A DNA stretch of 64,000 nt from Bimuria novae-zelandiae CBS 107.79. Taxonomy: Eukaryota; Ascomycota; Dothideomycetes; Pleosporales; Didymosphaeriaceae. Shown here in pieces: positions 34,276-45,542 of this stretch; within the stretch, counting starts at the first letter, position 1, and each line of letters begins with the position of its first letter. The stretch spans positions 1-64,000 of the forward strand of contig ML976752.1 in NCBI GenBank assembly GCA_010015655.1, in the 5' to 3' direction. Under the pieces are notes generated by a model. The model saw only the letters and a program-made list of their open reading frames with translations, was not told the DNA's origin and ran no database searches. A program made the position numbers and the translations under genes.

Positions 34276-36463
34276 TCATGTATTCCGAACCTCCTGGGGA
34301 TGATGCGCGAAATACAGCGCATTCAGGCGTTCCTGATGAGCGACAAACGTGTCCTGAGGCCGGGTCGTAGTGTCCAGATACGGCGATTTTGTGGGCAAGC
34401 CGTACGCGTTCGGCACATTGACAGTGGAAAGTGCAGACTGAGCAGAAGATGGCGCAGCGGTCAACTTGTCCTTCACCTTCTTCTTGGGACGCTGCTCCTG
34501 GGCCGTTGACTCTTCCTCATTCTCTGCACCATCGTCGTATTCTGCAACCCGGGCCCGCTTCTTCCCGGCCATGCTCTGTTGGATTGCAGCAATGGCATCG
34601 TTGGTGTAAGTAGTGGCTACCTTCTTAGAAGTAGCGCCTTGCTTCTTCGCTCCTGTGGCCTTCTTCGGCTTGCGTTGCGGAGGCGATTGAGGAATGGGAG
34701 CATTGTTAGGACCATTTATAGGTCCTGCTCCAGGCACTGCTGCAGGCGCAGGAGGGATCAAGCCCTTCGCTTCTTGGTCAGCAACGTACGTCTCAAGGCG
34801 TTCCGTCGTCCACTCATCCTGGAACGTCGCTTTCTGCGCTCGAAGCAGCTCGCGGAGTTGTACAAGGCGCTCCGCAAGCTTCTGGTTGACACCTTTTCCC
34901 TCGTCCGCAGTTGCGGTCGTTGGCAGATTGTAGTCCTTTAAGAGCTGGACTAGCATGCCATTATTGTACTTTTTCGCGAGGGTTGAGGCCGCTTGGTTCT
35001 TCTGCAACGACAAGGTTCGACCACCATCGTTACCGGGAAGCGTCAGGGGAAAGCGACCGACTCGGGCGGCCAGGGCTATCAAGCGGTTCTTCTCTTCCTT
35101 GTTCTGCCCGGCCTTCTTGGAGACTGCGGTTGAAGCAGGTGTGGCTTTAGGGGTATCCTTGGCCTGCTTCTTGCTCGTCTTCTCGTCCTTTCCGATTTTC
35201 TCCTTGCGGGATTGCCCAGCCACTTTACCAGGTTCTAAGAACTGAACCGTGATAGGAGTCGGTGGTGGGTGGGCTGGTGTAGCCGCTGGAGCTGATGCAG
35301 CAGCCGTTGCAGTTGGTGCTCGAGCTGGTGCTGGTGTTGGTGCAGCCACTGGTACTGGGGCAGCCGGTGGAGACAGTGCTTCAGCAGCCGGTAAGTGAGA
35401 AGCAACCTGACCTGGCGTCTGATCCCGAGAATCATCGTCCGAATCTGAGGAGTCATCTTTCTGATGATTAGAAGGAGCATCGTCGTAATCAGAGGGATCA
35501 TCGTCTTCATCAGAAGAATCATCGTCCTGATCAGAAGAATAATCCTTCTGATCACCGATTTGATCAAGATGAAAATCTAACGGGCTGCGGTTGTGGAACG
35601 CGTCACGCTGCAGGATCCACACCTCCGCGAGTTCGACGTTGTTCCTGTAGGCAAGAATCTCGTCGACGGTGACTCCATCATCGTATAGCGCGCGCTGGAA
35701 CTGGACCTTGACGTAGTGAGCAGCCAGGCTCTTGGGTTTGTCGCTAGTACGGCCCCAATGGAGGGGTCTCTGACGCGGCGGGATGTTTCCCGGGAAAGCT
35801 TCCACCGCAGTCGGTCGGACAAGTCGCGCTGCAGGACCAGCCTCAGGAGCAGATCGGGCAGCAGCCTGGCGGGCGGCGTCGTCGGCTGCGAGCAGTCGAT
35901 AGATCTCCGCGGTCGCTTCACGGGAGTAGTCGTCTGGAACGCATCCGTATTGCTCTATTATATCTCGAGCGAAGGCGATCGTGATATTCTGGTACGAACG
36001 AATCTTCTTAGTGGGCCGAAAGCGGTGCAAATCGGCACCGCTCCATCGCTTCTGGCCGTGGCGCTCCTTGATCGGATTGCCGTCTTCATCGAATCCCGGC
36101 TCCTCGATCAGAAGGAGTTTCTCCCCATGCTCGTCCTCCTTAGGCTTCCAGACTCTCAAGCGAGGCTCGTCGTCATCTGATTCTGAGTCGCTGTCGTCGT
36201 CCGAGTCGATCTCTGGGTTCGCTATTCTCAAGTATTAGTATTATGGATCTATTTCAGCTGTCAAAAGGTGTGAACATACCGTGTACTTCTTGGATAGGAC
36301 GCTTGCGTGCAGTCCGGGATTTTTGAGCAGACGTTGATGAAGCCGCCTGCGTGGGTGATCGCTTGGGGCTCGAAGTGTCTGCGAGGTTCTCAGAAGTCAT
36401 CGACGAAGCCTGCTCTTTGGTTGAGAGTGAAGAAACTAGGGAGTTTGAAGAGCGCATTATCAA
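34276..36463 (-). CDS. Hypothetical nuclear-type low-complexity protein, 709 aa
   Basis: Exons 36280-36463 and 34276-36221 are joined across a 58-bp intron (donor GTATGT, branch TACTAAT, acceptor AATAG). The join gives 710 codons including stop. Residues about 60-85 form an acidic Asp/Ser/Glu tract. A folded-looking segment follows (about 90-270), and then a second Ser-Asp-rich tract of tandem Ser-Ser-Asp-x-Asp-Asp units (about 275-335). After that come an Ala/Pro-rich linker, Lys-rich tracts and a possible bipartite nuclear signal near residue 640 (Pro-Lys-Lys-Lys-Val-Lys). The alternating acidic and basic low-complexity parts suggest a chromatin or nucleolar protein, but I recognise no domain. 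Confidence 0.7.
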
Positions 36464-37544
36464 CGGAGCTGGAAGGTGAGGTTTTTCGTGAAGACTCCTT
36501 AACTGAGTGTTTGGGTCGTTTCGAAACGCTCTGGAAGTGCTCTCAAGTAGTCAAATGCTTCAGTTGCTAACACTGACCCGGGTCTATGTTGGTCTTGGCC
36601 AAATGTTGAGGTCTAGGGTATGTGTGTGCTGGGTGTGGCAAAGGGAAGTATTGATATGGTGTGCTGAAGCTGTGGGTACTCTTAAGTGTGGCGGATGCTG
36701 CTAGACTTTGGGCGTGGGCTGCTGGGCTGTTGAAAGAGAACTGCTAGAGGGGTGAGGCAGTGGTATTATATAGGAGGCAAATGCGAAGGACGCGCACTGC
36801 AGCTATGCGCGCGGTGAGCTCGTGCCAGACGCATCTCGAAGTCCGTGCGCCTGGAGTGAATGGATGGGTGAAAGGAGTCACGTGAGACCACCGAATTCAC
36901 AGACGTGGAAAGAAACCGAAGTAGTATAGTTTAGAAGCAGATGTATCATCGTATATATCAGAGTGAGTTGAAAATATGGTGGATGAGTTCCATACAGACC
37001 CCACGAGGAACTTCAATTTCCAGGTGCTGCAGTTGTAGTAAGGTCGAGACGCAGCCACATGTATCGGAGAAGTACTTCATTTGTTTTCCGTTGCTTCCAA
37101 TGTAGCAATTCCTACGTGCCCTTGTGCTATCGTCTGAGGATTTGTTGATTGGCAGCTTCCAGGAGGGAAACATCGCGAACAAAACACTGTCCGACCCAAC
37201 TTGCTACTTCGGTAAAGTAGTCATAATCAAACAGATCGATTGTGTAAATCCCTATCTCCTTCAACTCGTCTCCATTTTTGGCTTGGCTTTTTCAATGATA
37301 CCCGCTATCCGTTCGCAGGGCAGTATCCCTCCTTCACAGGCCTCTTAGGCTTCTTGTTCGTTGTCTTCCATTCGAGTTTCTGCTGGCGAAGATCACTAGC
37401 GATGCCGTTCCAGAAGCAGTCACCCCTCCACCAGCACCTAAATGCGCTATTAGCATAATATCCTGCTACATTGCGTCTAAACTGAAATGCCATCCATGGA
37501 CAGGGTTGCAATGACTGCATGGAGAACGGATAGAGAAGTACTAC
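36464..37544. other. Intergenic region, no gene supported
   Basis: About 1.1 kb that probably contains the promoter and 5' UTR of the preceding gene. Several 60-80-codon ORFs on both strands show no family resemblance and no consistent splice structure. Confidence 0.4.
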
Positions 37545-37980
37545 TCACGCGCACAGCGAACAGATCCAGAGCACCAAGATCGCCGCCGCCAGAATCCCAA
37601 ACCCAAAGATGAGCTCCTTATGAAACTGTTCCTTGTCTTGTCGCGCTAGGTCTGGCCGTATGTTCTCAGGTACGTCGTCTAGGGAGAGCGCATGCCCGCT
37701 AGGCCAGGCAGGATGGGTTGACGCTGTCGGCGTGGCATTGACGAATGGCTGGATATCTGGGCGCGGAGAAGCGTGCGAGATGAACGAAGTAATGATGGTG
37801 GTGTAGACCACAAATCCCACGGAGGCGCTTTCAGCATCGTTCGGGGTCGTCATCGTGGAATCTAGGCTAGAGATAGCTGTAGACAGGGTTTCTGAGCGTA
37901 TTTCGAGGATGAAGGGTCTATCGAAGTCGAGATGTTCCCGGCTCAGAAGACCAGTGATGGTTTCGGGAGTTAGATTGGAG
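37545..37980 (-). CDS. Possible small single-pass membrane protein (3' exon)
   Basis: The minus-strand frame from 37980 to the stop at 37545 is open. It begins right after a good acceptor (CCTAACTTTTGTAG). It encodes about 145 residues ending in a transmembrane helix (Phe-Gly-Phe-Gly-Ile-Leu-Ala-Ala-Ala-Ile-Leu-Val-Leu-Trp) close to the C-terminus, preceded by a charged segment, like a tail-anchored protein. The shortest ATG-initiated version starts at 37853 (102 aa). I could not find a convincing upstream exon in the right phase, so the start is unresolved and the gene itself is tentative. It resembles no family I recognise. Confidence 0.35.
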
Positions 37981-38750
37981 CTACAAAAGTTAGGTGTTAA
38001 ATTAAGGTCTTCGTCGAGCGCAGTCGGTAACTAACCCACTGTGTTGCAGCTACTAGGAAAGACAACCTAGCACAACAGGCGGATGTCAGGTACAGGTACA
38101 CGGAAATAGATCTTCTGACTGGCACAAGCTATTTGGGCTGTCGGACACGTGTGACGTAAAGGCAGCCGTTCGCAAATTGGTGATACCGCCATCAACCTTG
38201 ACCACCTAGGACTGGTAATCTGCAGAATCCGGTCTAATGCCTTCCGCAAACGCGGCAATCATTTCAGGAAGTGACGTGACGGACCTCGGTCGGATGCCAC
38301 GCTGGCAAGAGCTGCCTACCGGAAAGTTTTTCTTTAGTCTCCTTCCTCGCACCCACGATCTTTACTCCAGCTTTCAACTTTCTCCTTTCTCCTTTTGTAA
38401 TCGCTCTCCGAAGTTGCTCCCCGCCCTCGACATCAACCTCATCAAAGCCGCTACCTTGTGCGCGCGTACTAACACTTAGAGAAGAGACCGTCGCTCCAGG
38501 CAACCACCTTCAACCTCTTAGAAGCACGTCTTGCACTCGCGAACCCCTGTCGTCCCAGCGCCTATTACAGCTATAGTCACAAATCAAAAAGGTATCGCAA
38601 ACAGTGATGGGGAAGAATTGAACGTTCCATTATTGCGAACCGCTCACATTTAGGTACGCTGCGCTATGTTTCCCATCACGTCCTGTAACATGCTCAAATC
38701 GCCTATGCATCATTCCATCGCTAGGTGACCCAGGCACTCTTATTTATGCG
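37981..38750. other. Intergenic region, no gene supported
   Basis: About 0.77 kb. The plus-strand ORF 38237-38479 and its minus-strand shadow lack recognisable content. The right end is the 3' flank of the following minus-strand gene. Confidence 0.4.
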
Positions 38751-40322
38751 CTAACCCTGTCCATTTCCTCCCTTCCCTCGCCCAAACAACCTCCTCCCCC
38801 ACCTCTTCCAAAACCCCCTCTTTCCCTCCCTCTCGCCATCATCGTCCTCATTTTGTTTAAGCCACCTAATCCCCCTCTCGCTCCCCCTCTCCCCAACCTC
38901 CTCCTCGCCCACCCCCTCCACGCCTTCCTCCTCATCCCCACCCACCTGCCCTCCTAACCTCTCCGTCCTCCTCAACCCCCCCTCCCCGCCTCCCTTTCTA
39001 ATCTTCCCCACCCACCCCCTCACCCACCGAGTAACCCTCTTCTTCCGTTTTTCCTTTTCCACAACAACAGGTACCTCCTCCGCCCCCGCCCCCACCCCCA
39101 ACGACCCCCCCTCCTCACTGCAACCCCAGACAACCCTCCTCCTCGGACCAGGAGAAGGCGTGTATCCTGTATACTCTGGTATTTTGCTGAATCTGCTCGC
39201 GCTACTCAGCGGCGTAGGAACCCCACCACCCTCCTCTAACTCCTCAGTACGGTGTACGGGACTCTCTCTCGGCGACGGCGTATGCAGCAGCGTCCTTTGA
39301 TGCAGGGGGCTCGGCACCGTAGGGAGGGGTGGGAAGATTATTTCATACGGGGAGGAGGGGGGAGAGTTGTATATAGCCGTCACGGGCGTCGGGAGGTTCG
39401 GTGACGACGACCGGGTGGCGGTGCCGAACTCATGTAGACCGCGGTAAACTGGTGAAGCGCTGAGGTGCTGCGTGCGCGGGTGTAAATAGTCGTGGCGGCG
39501 CTCACCCTCATTGAATTCGTCTTCGTGGATACCGAACATCGCGTCAACAGTTACCTGTCTTTTATTCCAAGCCATTCTTTCTTGGTCGTGCTCGGGTGCG
39601 ATTTGCTTCTCCTTGCGCCGGCTCAGCGAGGTGAATTGAGGTGGGGAGATGCCGTGGCCTAGGTCTTGCACGGTACGGGGGCGTTGTAGGCGCGCGGGAC
39701 TGGTGGCGTATTTGGACGGGTAGGGCGTTGGGGGGCGGAGGCCGAAGATTGCGAGTTTCTTCATGCGGGTCTCAATCTCGAGCTTGAGGGAGTGGGCACT
39801 GCTCTGTTCACCCATGCTGGCCTCGCCTTGAAAATCGGTAGAGGCAGGGTTCACTTCTTCGTCCACCAGAGTGTCTAGACCGTTCTGCTTCCTCGGCCTG
39901 AGAGGCGATACATCCATATCATCCTCGTGCCGCCTACCCAGGGGGTTCAGAAGTATCGTCGACGTCATGCTCTTCCTCGCTGGCATGGGTGTCGGCGTGC
40001 GAGTCGGCGAACGCATGCTCGCACCGGACCCACTAGCTCCTGGTGAAAACGAAAATTGGAAACCAGACGGTCGCTGCACACCCGCTTTGGGGAGATCACA
40101 GTCCCTCTTCGCCACAGAGAAGGGTGTCTGCGTCCTCGCCGGCGAACATGACCGCGTCGTCTCAAGATATGACCGGGACGCGCGGATGACTGTGGGACTT
40201 CCATCTGGTGATGGAAAATATGAGCCATTCGGTTCTGAGGGAATGGCGGGGGTCTCCTCTGTCGGCGTCGTTGGATAGGATCCGGGTATTGCAACTGGAG
40301 TGGGGAGATGGTGGGAAGACAT
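38751..40322 (-). CDS. Hypothetical disordered Ser/Pro-rich protein, 523 aa
   Basis: The frame is open from 40544, but the first ATG followed by protein-like sequence is at 40322, giving 523 codons. The upstream 74 codons have unrelated composition and overlap the likely promoter. Residues 1-150 are Pro/Ser/Thr-rich with many Ser-Pro and Thr-Pro sites. A short helical element (about 185-215) contains Met-Lys-Lys-Leu-Ala-Ile-Phe-Gly-Leu. The C-terminal 130 residues are Gly/Glu/Arg-rich with repeated Trp-x-x-Arg basic patches. The matching plus strand at 38750-39130 is a near-continuous C/T tract. The Ser/Thr-Pro density suggests phosphorylation by proline-directed kinases. No domain is recognised. 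Confidence 0.65.
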   Translation of the reverse strand: MSSHHLPTPVAIPGSYPTTPTEETPAIPSEPNGSYFPSPDGSPTVIRASRSYLETTRSCSPARTQTPFSVAKRDCDLPKAGVQRPSGFQFSFSPGASGSGASMRSPTRTPTPMPARKSMTSTILLNPLGRRHEDDMDVSPLRPRKQNGLDTLVDEEVNPASTDFQGEASMGEQSSAHSLKLEIETRMKKLAIFGLRPPTPYPSKYATSPARLQRPRTVQDLGHGISPPQFTSLSRRKEKQIAPEHDQERMAWNKRQVTVDAMFGIHEDEFNEGERRHDYLHPRTQHLSASPVYRGLHEFGTATRSSSPNLPTPVTAIYNSPPSSPYEIIFPPLPTVPSPLHQRTLLHTPSPRESPVHRTEELEEGGGVPTPLSSASRFSKIPEYTGYTPSPGPRRRVVWGCSEEGGSLGVGAGAEEVPVVVEKEKRKKRVTRWVRGWVGKIRKGGGEGGLRRTERLGGQVGGDEEEGVEGVGEEEVGERGSERGIRWLKQNEDDDGEREGKRGFWKRWGRRLFGRGKGGNGQG

Positions 40323-40677
40323 TGCGTCGAAGGTTGGTGGAGCGCTAAACTGTTGGACTTGGATCACTGCTATGTACGATGTGCGCGCGCGAGGGATCTG
40401 CTGACCGGTGTGAGCAAACTTGCTGACCCAGAAGAGTATGCTGGCGTAGGGGAATATGCTGATCGAAGCGAGAGGAATTTCCTCGCCGATATGAAAAAGG
40501 GGGCAATGCAATGTGCGCAAAGGGACGCCGCGACTGTGGCACACTCCGTACCACGGTTTGCTCCAGTATCCACCCTACACGCGAGATCAGCAAGCCACGA
40601 GTGAACCTCCACCTCATCATCACTAGAAAAGACCGGTTCTAGTATCAGTCCAATAGATGGCTATATATTGACTACCA

Positions 40678-42398
40678 CTATTGCATCGTCGTCGAGCTCT
40701 CCACGTCCACCACCGGTTCCTCGGGCATCCTGAACATCGGCACCTTCCTCGTCGGATTTGTAAAAGGGTCTTTAGAACACGCTGAAAACCCTAAGGGTAC
40801 TTCGTCTTGCCTCGTATCCTGTGCTGCTGTTGAACTCGCTGCTTCTGCCTCGTGGTTCGACGCCGGGAACGTAGAGTCGGTGCGGTTAGCTTCCTCCACT
40901 TTTTGTCGGATGGTTGAGAGGGCTGCCTCGTTGCCTTCGTAAGGGTGCGGTGGGGCAGGCGAGCTCTCTGCGATGTTGGGACGGGGAGGTGGGCCATGTG
41001 TATCGGTACCGACATTCCCAGGCTGGGTCTGTTGCTCATCTGTTTTGTCGTCCTTTGCTTCTGCATTCGCTCTGGCCCGTTTCTTTGCATTCTCGATGAG
41101 GTCGTCGAACTGACTCTTATGCGTCGTGGCATAGCTTTGCCCGTCGAAATCTTTCCGCATAATGTGCGACTCTTTTGTACTTGCGCTGCCGCCTTGTGTG
41201 CGCTCCCACTCGTCCAGCTCCTTTAATAGCACCCGTTTCGTCTTTCTGACGTCATCCGATGCGTCGCAATTCGCGTTGTAGAGGTTAAGCCACTCCTGAT
41301 GTCTTTTGATCATGACTGGTTTAGAGCCCCAGCTTGGTATGCTCAGCTCATGTAGCTTCTTCCGCAATGCCTTCTCGTTTAGCATAGGGTAGTGTAGGCC
41401 GGATAGACGCGTCGGTGGAGGTCCGCTTTCTTTCTTACGAGTCTCCAGCGCGGTCGGAAAAGCGTTCTTTCTGGGACCGTCTTAGCATCTATCGCAGCTT
41501 GCGACTCTGGATGTGCCTACCTGGATCGCGTTTTGCGCACGCCGTCGTCCTCCTGCGCAGCCGGACACACGGGTATATGATTGAACACGGCCTCCTCCTT
41601 CATGGGCTTGTTGCAAATCGGGCATGGCACCATTCCGTCCGGTATATATTCATCCCCGTTCTCGTCGTCGCTGTCGGGTATAACCACGGTCATATCGTTC
41701 GTGATACTCTCCTCCTCGTCAAGTCTCTTTCCCCTCCGTGTTTGTCGCGACCGTGTTGTCCTTCGTCCCTCCCCCTCCCCCTCCCCCTCCCCATTCGTCT
41801 CGCGCTTTCTCTTCCGACCGCTGGGCGTTGGCTGCGTACCGTCGGCATCTTTGTCGTTCGCACGCGCTAATCCTAGCGCCTTCGGACGCGCATCTTGGAA
41901 CTTGGTCGCGATCTCGCGCACCGCAATATTCGGCTGGAGCTTGTCGGCCTGGCACGCGGCCTTGCACGCGGGGCACTTTCCGTCGGTCGCGATGCATCGT
42001 CGTATGCATAGGGAGCAGAACGTATGCGCGCACGACGTTATGACGGGGTTGTTGTAGAACTCTTTGCAGATTTCACAGCGGAGGGCAGCCTCGAGAGGCT
42101 CAAAAGATGGAAGGGACGTTTGCAGCCAGTCAGTAGAGTCGGGAAGCTCAAAAGAAGTTTCCATCGCGAGCGTTGCCGGAAGTACAGGCGGATTTGAAAG
42201 TTGCGATGGAGGCGGCGTCAACGGCGCGTCCGAAGACGCGATTGGCAAAACGTCAGCACGTGACGGCTTTGTCTCGGAAGTTGCCGAAATAGACGACGTA
42301 GGTGCTTTGTCAGCGGGTAAGGGGCATGATGTCCGCGAAGACGACGAAAAATGCAGGGTGGACTGTCGAGTATCCACCTGTCGTGGACGACGTGGCAT
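40678..42398 (-). CDS. RAD18: Postreplication repair E3 ubiquitin ligase Rad18
   Basis: Rad18 works with the E2 Rad6 to monoubiquitinate PCNA at stalled forks. Exons 41521-42398 and 40678-41470 join across a 50-bp intron (GTAGGC...CCCAG) to give 556 aa. A C3HC4 RING spans about residues 108-145 (Cys-Glu-Ile-Cys ... Cys-Ala-His-Thr-Phe-Cys ... Cys-Pro-Ala-Cys). A Rad18-type UBZ4 finger lies at 259-278 (Cys-x2-Cys-x11-His-x3-Cys), and a SAP-type DNA-binding segment at about 322-356. An acidic/Gly-Glu repeat sits at 203-211. The family normally starts near Met79 (at 42164), so the 78-residue Ser/Pro-rich N-terminal extension may be untranslated leader. The last 150 residues are disordered. Confidence 0.93.
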
Positions 42399-42754
42399 GA
42401 TTTGAGGTGTACCTGGGTGTATGGAAACTTCCTAGGAATGTTGCTAGGCAGGTACTTTTTGGCAGAGAGAGAAGGCACGTTAGGTGGTGATTCTGAATGC
42501 GGAAGGCGTGGTGCACATAAAACCACAGTTAGGATGATAGCCGTGAAATGTGAAGTTTTCGTTCAAACGAAGCTGCGGTTTTGCCGTTGAAAGGATATAC
42601 GCTTGATCGTGTGGAGCGCGCTTAGAGAAAGTACAACTGAGGTATAGTGAAAGGGGCACAGAACCTCAATGTGACAGCAGCTCGTTGCCGAAAAAAACAA
42701 CAAGATGGCAATAGCACACAAAAGTATTGTCCGATATTGATATCATCTATGCCT
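42399..42754. other. RAD18 promoter / DBP7 3' flank
   Basis: About 355 bp between two minus-strand genes. No ORF or repeat of note was seen. Confidence 0.4.
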
Positions 42755-45217
42755 CTACCCCAAGTTAAACTCGTCCGCCATACCCGCATGCCTCATAAAC
42801 TTCTCTCTCGCCCGCACAGCCTTCCTCATCCTCGCCGCCTCCTCCGTGTCATCCACCTTCACATCCTCCACCGCAGGCTTGCTAGCAACAGCGCTCTTAT
42901 TCGCGCCCGTCGCCGCACCTCTAACCTTCGCCGGGGTCTTATTCTCTCGTCCAGCTCCTGTTCTCAGACCTGGCACCTTCATACCGCTAGGACGCTCCCT
43001 CAGCGCGAAGGCTTTCGCCAAATGACCAAGATGCAGTTGTTTGATGTCGAAGTAGCATCTCTCAGCGGCGACGTGGGTAGCGTAGGCGCGGACGTGGCTT
43101 TGATACGCTCGACGGGCGCTCTCCAACCGTGCAGGTGACGCCAGCGCCCAGCGCTCGACGGCGAGCTGGAGGTCTGTTGCTTTCTCCATGTACTCGGTCT
43201 TGTCTTTCATCACGCCAGAGGTGACGAGTCCCTTCTTCAAGATTTCGTCAGCATCCTGCCGACCGATATGGAGGCCGGTCTCGCCGTCTTTCCTGTCGCT
43301 CTTCAGAATATCGACGTAGCCTTCTTCGCAACCGGGCATGAGGAAAATGCAAGCACGCCCGTCGCGACCTGCACGAGCTGTTCGACCAATGCGATGCAAG
43401 TGGTCTTCACGCGCAAAGGCAGGGTCGAACTCCACCACAAGGTCAACGTTAGGAAGATCCAAACCACGAGAGGCAACATCGGTGGCGAGCAGAACGGCAG
43501 GCTCGCTGTTTTTGGTGAAATGCGCAAGCGTAGAGGTACGAAGAGCTTGGGGCAAGGATCCATGAAGGCGGTATGCCGTGACTTTGTGCGTTCTTGCTGA
43601 TAACGAGGGTGACTCAGCATATGTCACGGCAATCTTGGTCGGATCCGACTGCACCACAGGCTTCTTCTTCGTCTTCTTTCCATCTTCGCCTTCTTCCTTC
43701 TCTTCTTTCACTTCTTCTTTGGTTGCCGCCTCTTCGTCAAGCTTGCTGGTCAGAATGTCGAAATGAAAATCCACCGAGTCGGCACATGAGATGAATACGA
43801 TCGCCTTCATGACGGAGCCCTTCCGTGCAAAGGCGCGCTTTAGGAAGCTGATGAGAGATACTAGCCGCAGCTTCGGAGCAACAACAGCGAACGACTGTTT
43901 GAGCTGGGCTGGGGCGAAAAAAGCCTGGTCTTCCTTATTTATTAACTCATCATCAGCTCTATCAGCAGGGTTGGGCCGTATGTGAACGGCATCCTTCAAG
44001 CTGATCTCGCCCAATCGCTCTACGTCCAGCTTCATGGTGGCCGAACAGAGGACTGTGGTACGCTTCGCGGGCAATCCAGGTATCTTCAGTTTCTCATCCT
44101 TCTGAGCCCTCATGCGTAGATTCAGGTTGCCAACGATCTTTTGAATCTCTTCTTCAAACCCCAACTCCATGAGTCGATCACCTTCGTCCAGGACTAGCCA
44201 CCTCACATTGCTCACATCCAGTGCCTTTGTATGCTCCAGGTGGTCCGCAAGGCGTCCAGGCGTTGCAACCAGAATGTTGATCCCTTTCCGTAAACGAGCC
44301 TTTTCCGACTTCTTCTTCTCGCCACCTATCACCGTCGTCGCGACGAGCCAGTGCGCACATCTCAGCAGGTTGTCCAGCACGTTTGCAATCTGCTTGCTCA
44401 ATTCTCGTGTGGGTGCAAGGATGATAGCGAACAGGCCCGAGTCTCGCGACACCGACTCATCGACCTTCCGCTTCTTCATGTTCGCCGAGAGCTCCATTAG
44501 CCTCTGCACGATCGGCAGCAGGTACGCCAAAGTTTTTCCCGAACCCGTTTCGGCCTGTATAAAAGCATCCGAGTCGTCTTTCAACAATTGTGATACAGCA
44601 GCCTTTTGAATTGCAGTGGGTGCCTTCATGTCCATCTTCTTCAGTAGATGTGCGGCGAGCGTCGGCGATATGCCGAGAGACGTAAAAGTATCGAGTTCGC
44701 TGGTTAGGGGTGCGTTTGAAGGTTCGACGGGTGCATCTTCTTCGCTGGCTTTGGTCGGCTCTGCCAGTGTCGTCGAGGTAGGATTGAAGGAGAAGAGCGA
44801 AGATATGATCTGCTTGCCGCCCTTGGACCCATCTTGCCTAGCGGCCAGATTCTTTACGACGTTTGCATCCGTGTGCGGCCGGAAGTCTGCCGCAGTCCCA
44901 TCTTCTTCGGTACTCCTGTGATTGTCCCCGCCGACTCTGGGTCTTTTCGTAGGACGCTCGTCGTGGTGCTCGTGGTGTGGGCGTGCGACGCGCGGTCCCA
45001 GCTCTGTCCGATTCACATCCGTCGCTTGTGTAGAGAGTGGCAGGGGAGCCTTTGGCGCCGTCACTCCAGTCAAGCGCTCGGTAGCCTTGGTGTGCCAATG
45101 CGTCGCGGCCTTCTTCGCCGTCAATCGTTGTTTCCAATTTCCTCCCTTGAACGAAGGTTTGTTCAAAATGCCACTGTCCGGAATGGAGAAGTTGAGCAGC
45201 ATGCCATCGTCGGCCAT
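42755..45217 (-). CDS. DBP7: ATP-dependent RNA helicase Dbp7 (DDX31 family)
   Basis: This nucleolar DEAD-box helicase acts in 60S ribosomal subunit assembly. The single exon is open from 45472, but the family-like start is the Met at 45217 (820 aa), which opens directly into the conserved Leu-Asn-Phe...Lys-Gly-Gly-x-Trp-Lys segment. Motifs in order: Q motif near residue 200, Ala-Glu-Thr-Gly-Ser-Gly-Lys-Thr at 222-229, Pro-Thr-Arg-Glu-Leu near 269, Thr-Pro-Gly-Arg near 319, motif II as Asp-Glu-Gly-Asp at 344-347, Ser-Ala-Thr at 392-394, and His-Arg-Ile-Gly-Arg-Thr-Ala-Arg-Ala-Gly in the second lobe. Asp-Glu-Gly-Asp in place of Asp-Glu-Ala-Asp suits the Dbp7/DDX31 group. A Glu/Lys-rich insert splits the second RecA lobe. 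PAN6 is divergent 325 bp away. Confidence 0.93.
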   Translation of the reverse strand: MADDGMLLNFSIPDSGILNKPSFKGGNWKQRLTAKKAATHWHTKATERLTGVTAPKAPLPLSTQATDVNRTELGPRVARPHHEHHDERPTKRPRVGGDNHRSTEEDGTAADFRPHTDANVVKNLAARQDGSKGGKQIISSLFSFNPTSTTLAEPTKASEEDAPVEPSNAPLTSELDTFTSLGISPTLAAHLLKKMDMKAPTAIQKAAVSQLLKDDSDAFIQAETGSGKTLAYLLPIVQRLMELSANMKKRKVDESVSRDSGLFAIILAPTRELSKQIANVLDNLLRCAHWLVATTVIGGEKKKSEKARLRKGINILVATPGRLADHLEHTKALDVSNVRWLVLDEGDRLMELGFEEEIQKIVGNLNLRMRAQKDEKLKIPGLPAKRTTVLCSATMKLDVERLGEISLKDAVHIRPNPADRADDELINKEDQAFFAPAQLKQSFAVVAPKLRLVSLISFLKRAFARKGSVMKAIVFISCADSVDFHFDILTSKLDEEAATKEEVKEEKEEGEDGKKTKKKPVVQSDPTKIAVTYAESPSLSARTHKVTAYRLHGSLPQALRTSTLAHFTKNSEPAVLLATDVASRGLDLPNVDLVVEFDPAFAREDHLHRIGRTARAGRDGRACIFLMPGCEEGYVDILKSDRKDGETGLHIGRQDADEILKKGLVTSGVMKDKTEYMEKATDLQLAVERWALASPARLESARRAYQSHVRAYATHVAAERCYFDIKQLHLGHLAKAFALRERPSGMKVPGLRTGAGRENKTPAKVRGAATGANKSAVASKPAVEDVKVDDTEEAARMRKAVRAREKFMRHAGMADEFNLG

Positions 45218-45542
45218 TGTGAGTTGTTGTTCAGTTGTTCGGCGGGGTTGGAGGAACTTCGCAAATCTCGAACACCAACTTTTTGGTGGAGCACCTGCAG
45301 ACGCACGGCCGATTTCCGAGGTAAGCCGCCGCACGTGACAAGCCGTGTTCACATCTGCGGCGCACAATTGAGACCTGCCCGCGCATCCTCGCTGATCCCC
45401 AACCATGGAGCGTTGGGCACTCTTTTCCCCCTCATCCGTCGTGGGAAAGAAGTTGCATCGAGCATCGAGCATTTCACCAACCGCAACCTTGAGGGGCAGA
45501 CAGAGAGCTAGTAGACCCTGAGCTCCCCCGCTGCTCCCCGCA
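45218..45542. promoter_or_regulatory. Shared divergent promoter, DBP7 / PAN6
   Basis: Only 325 bp separate the two start codons, which face away from each other, so transcription of both genes must be driven from here. No canonical TATA box is obvious on either strand. Confidence 0.6.
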
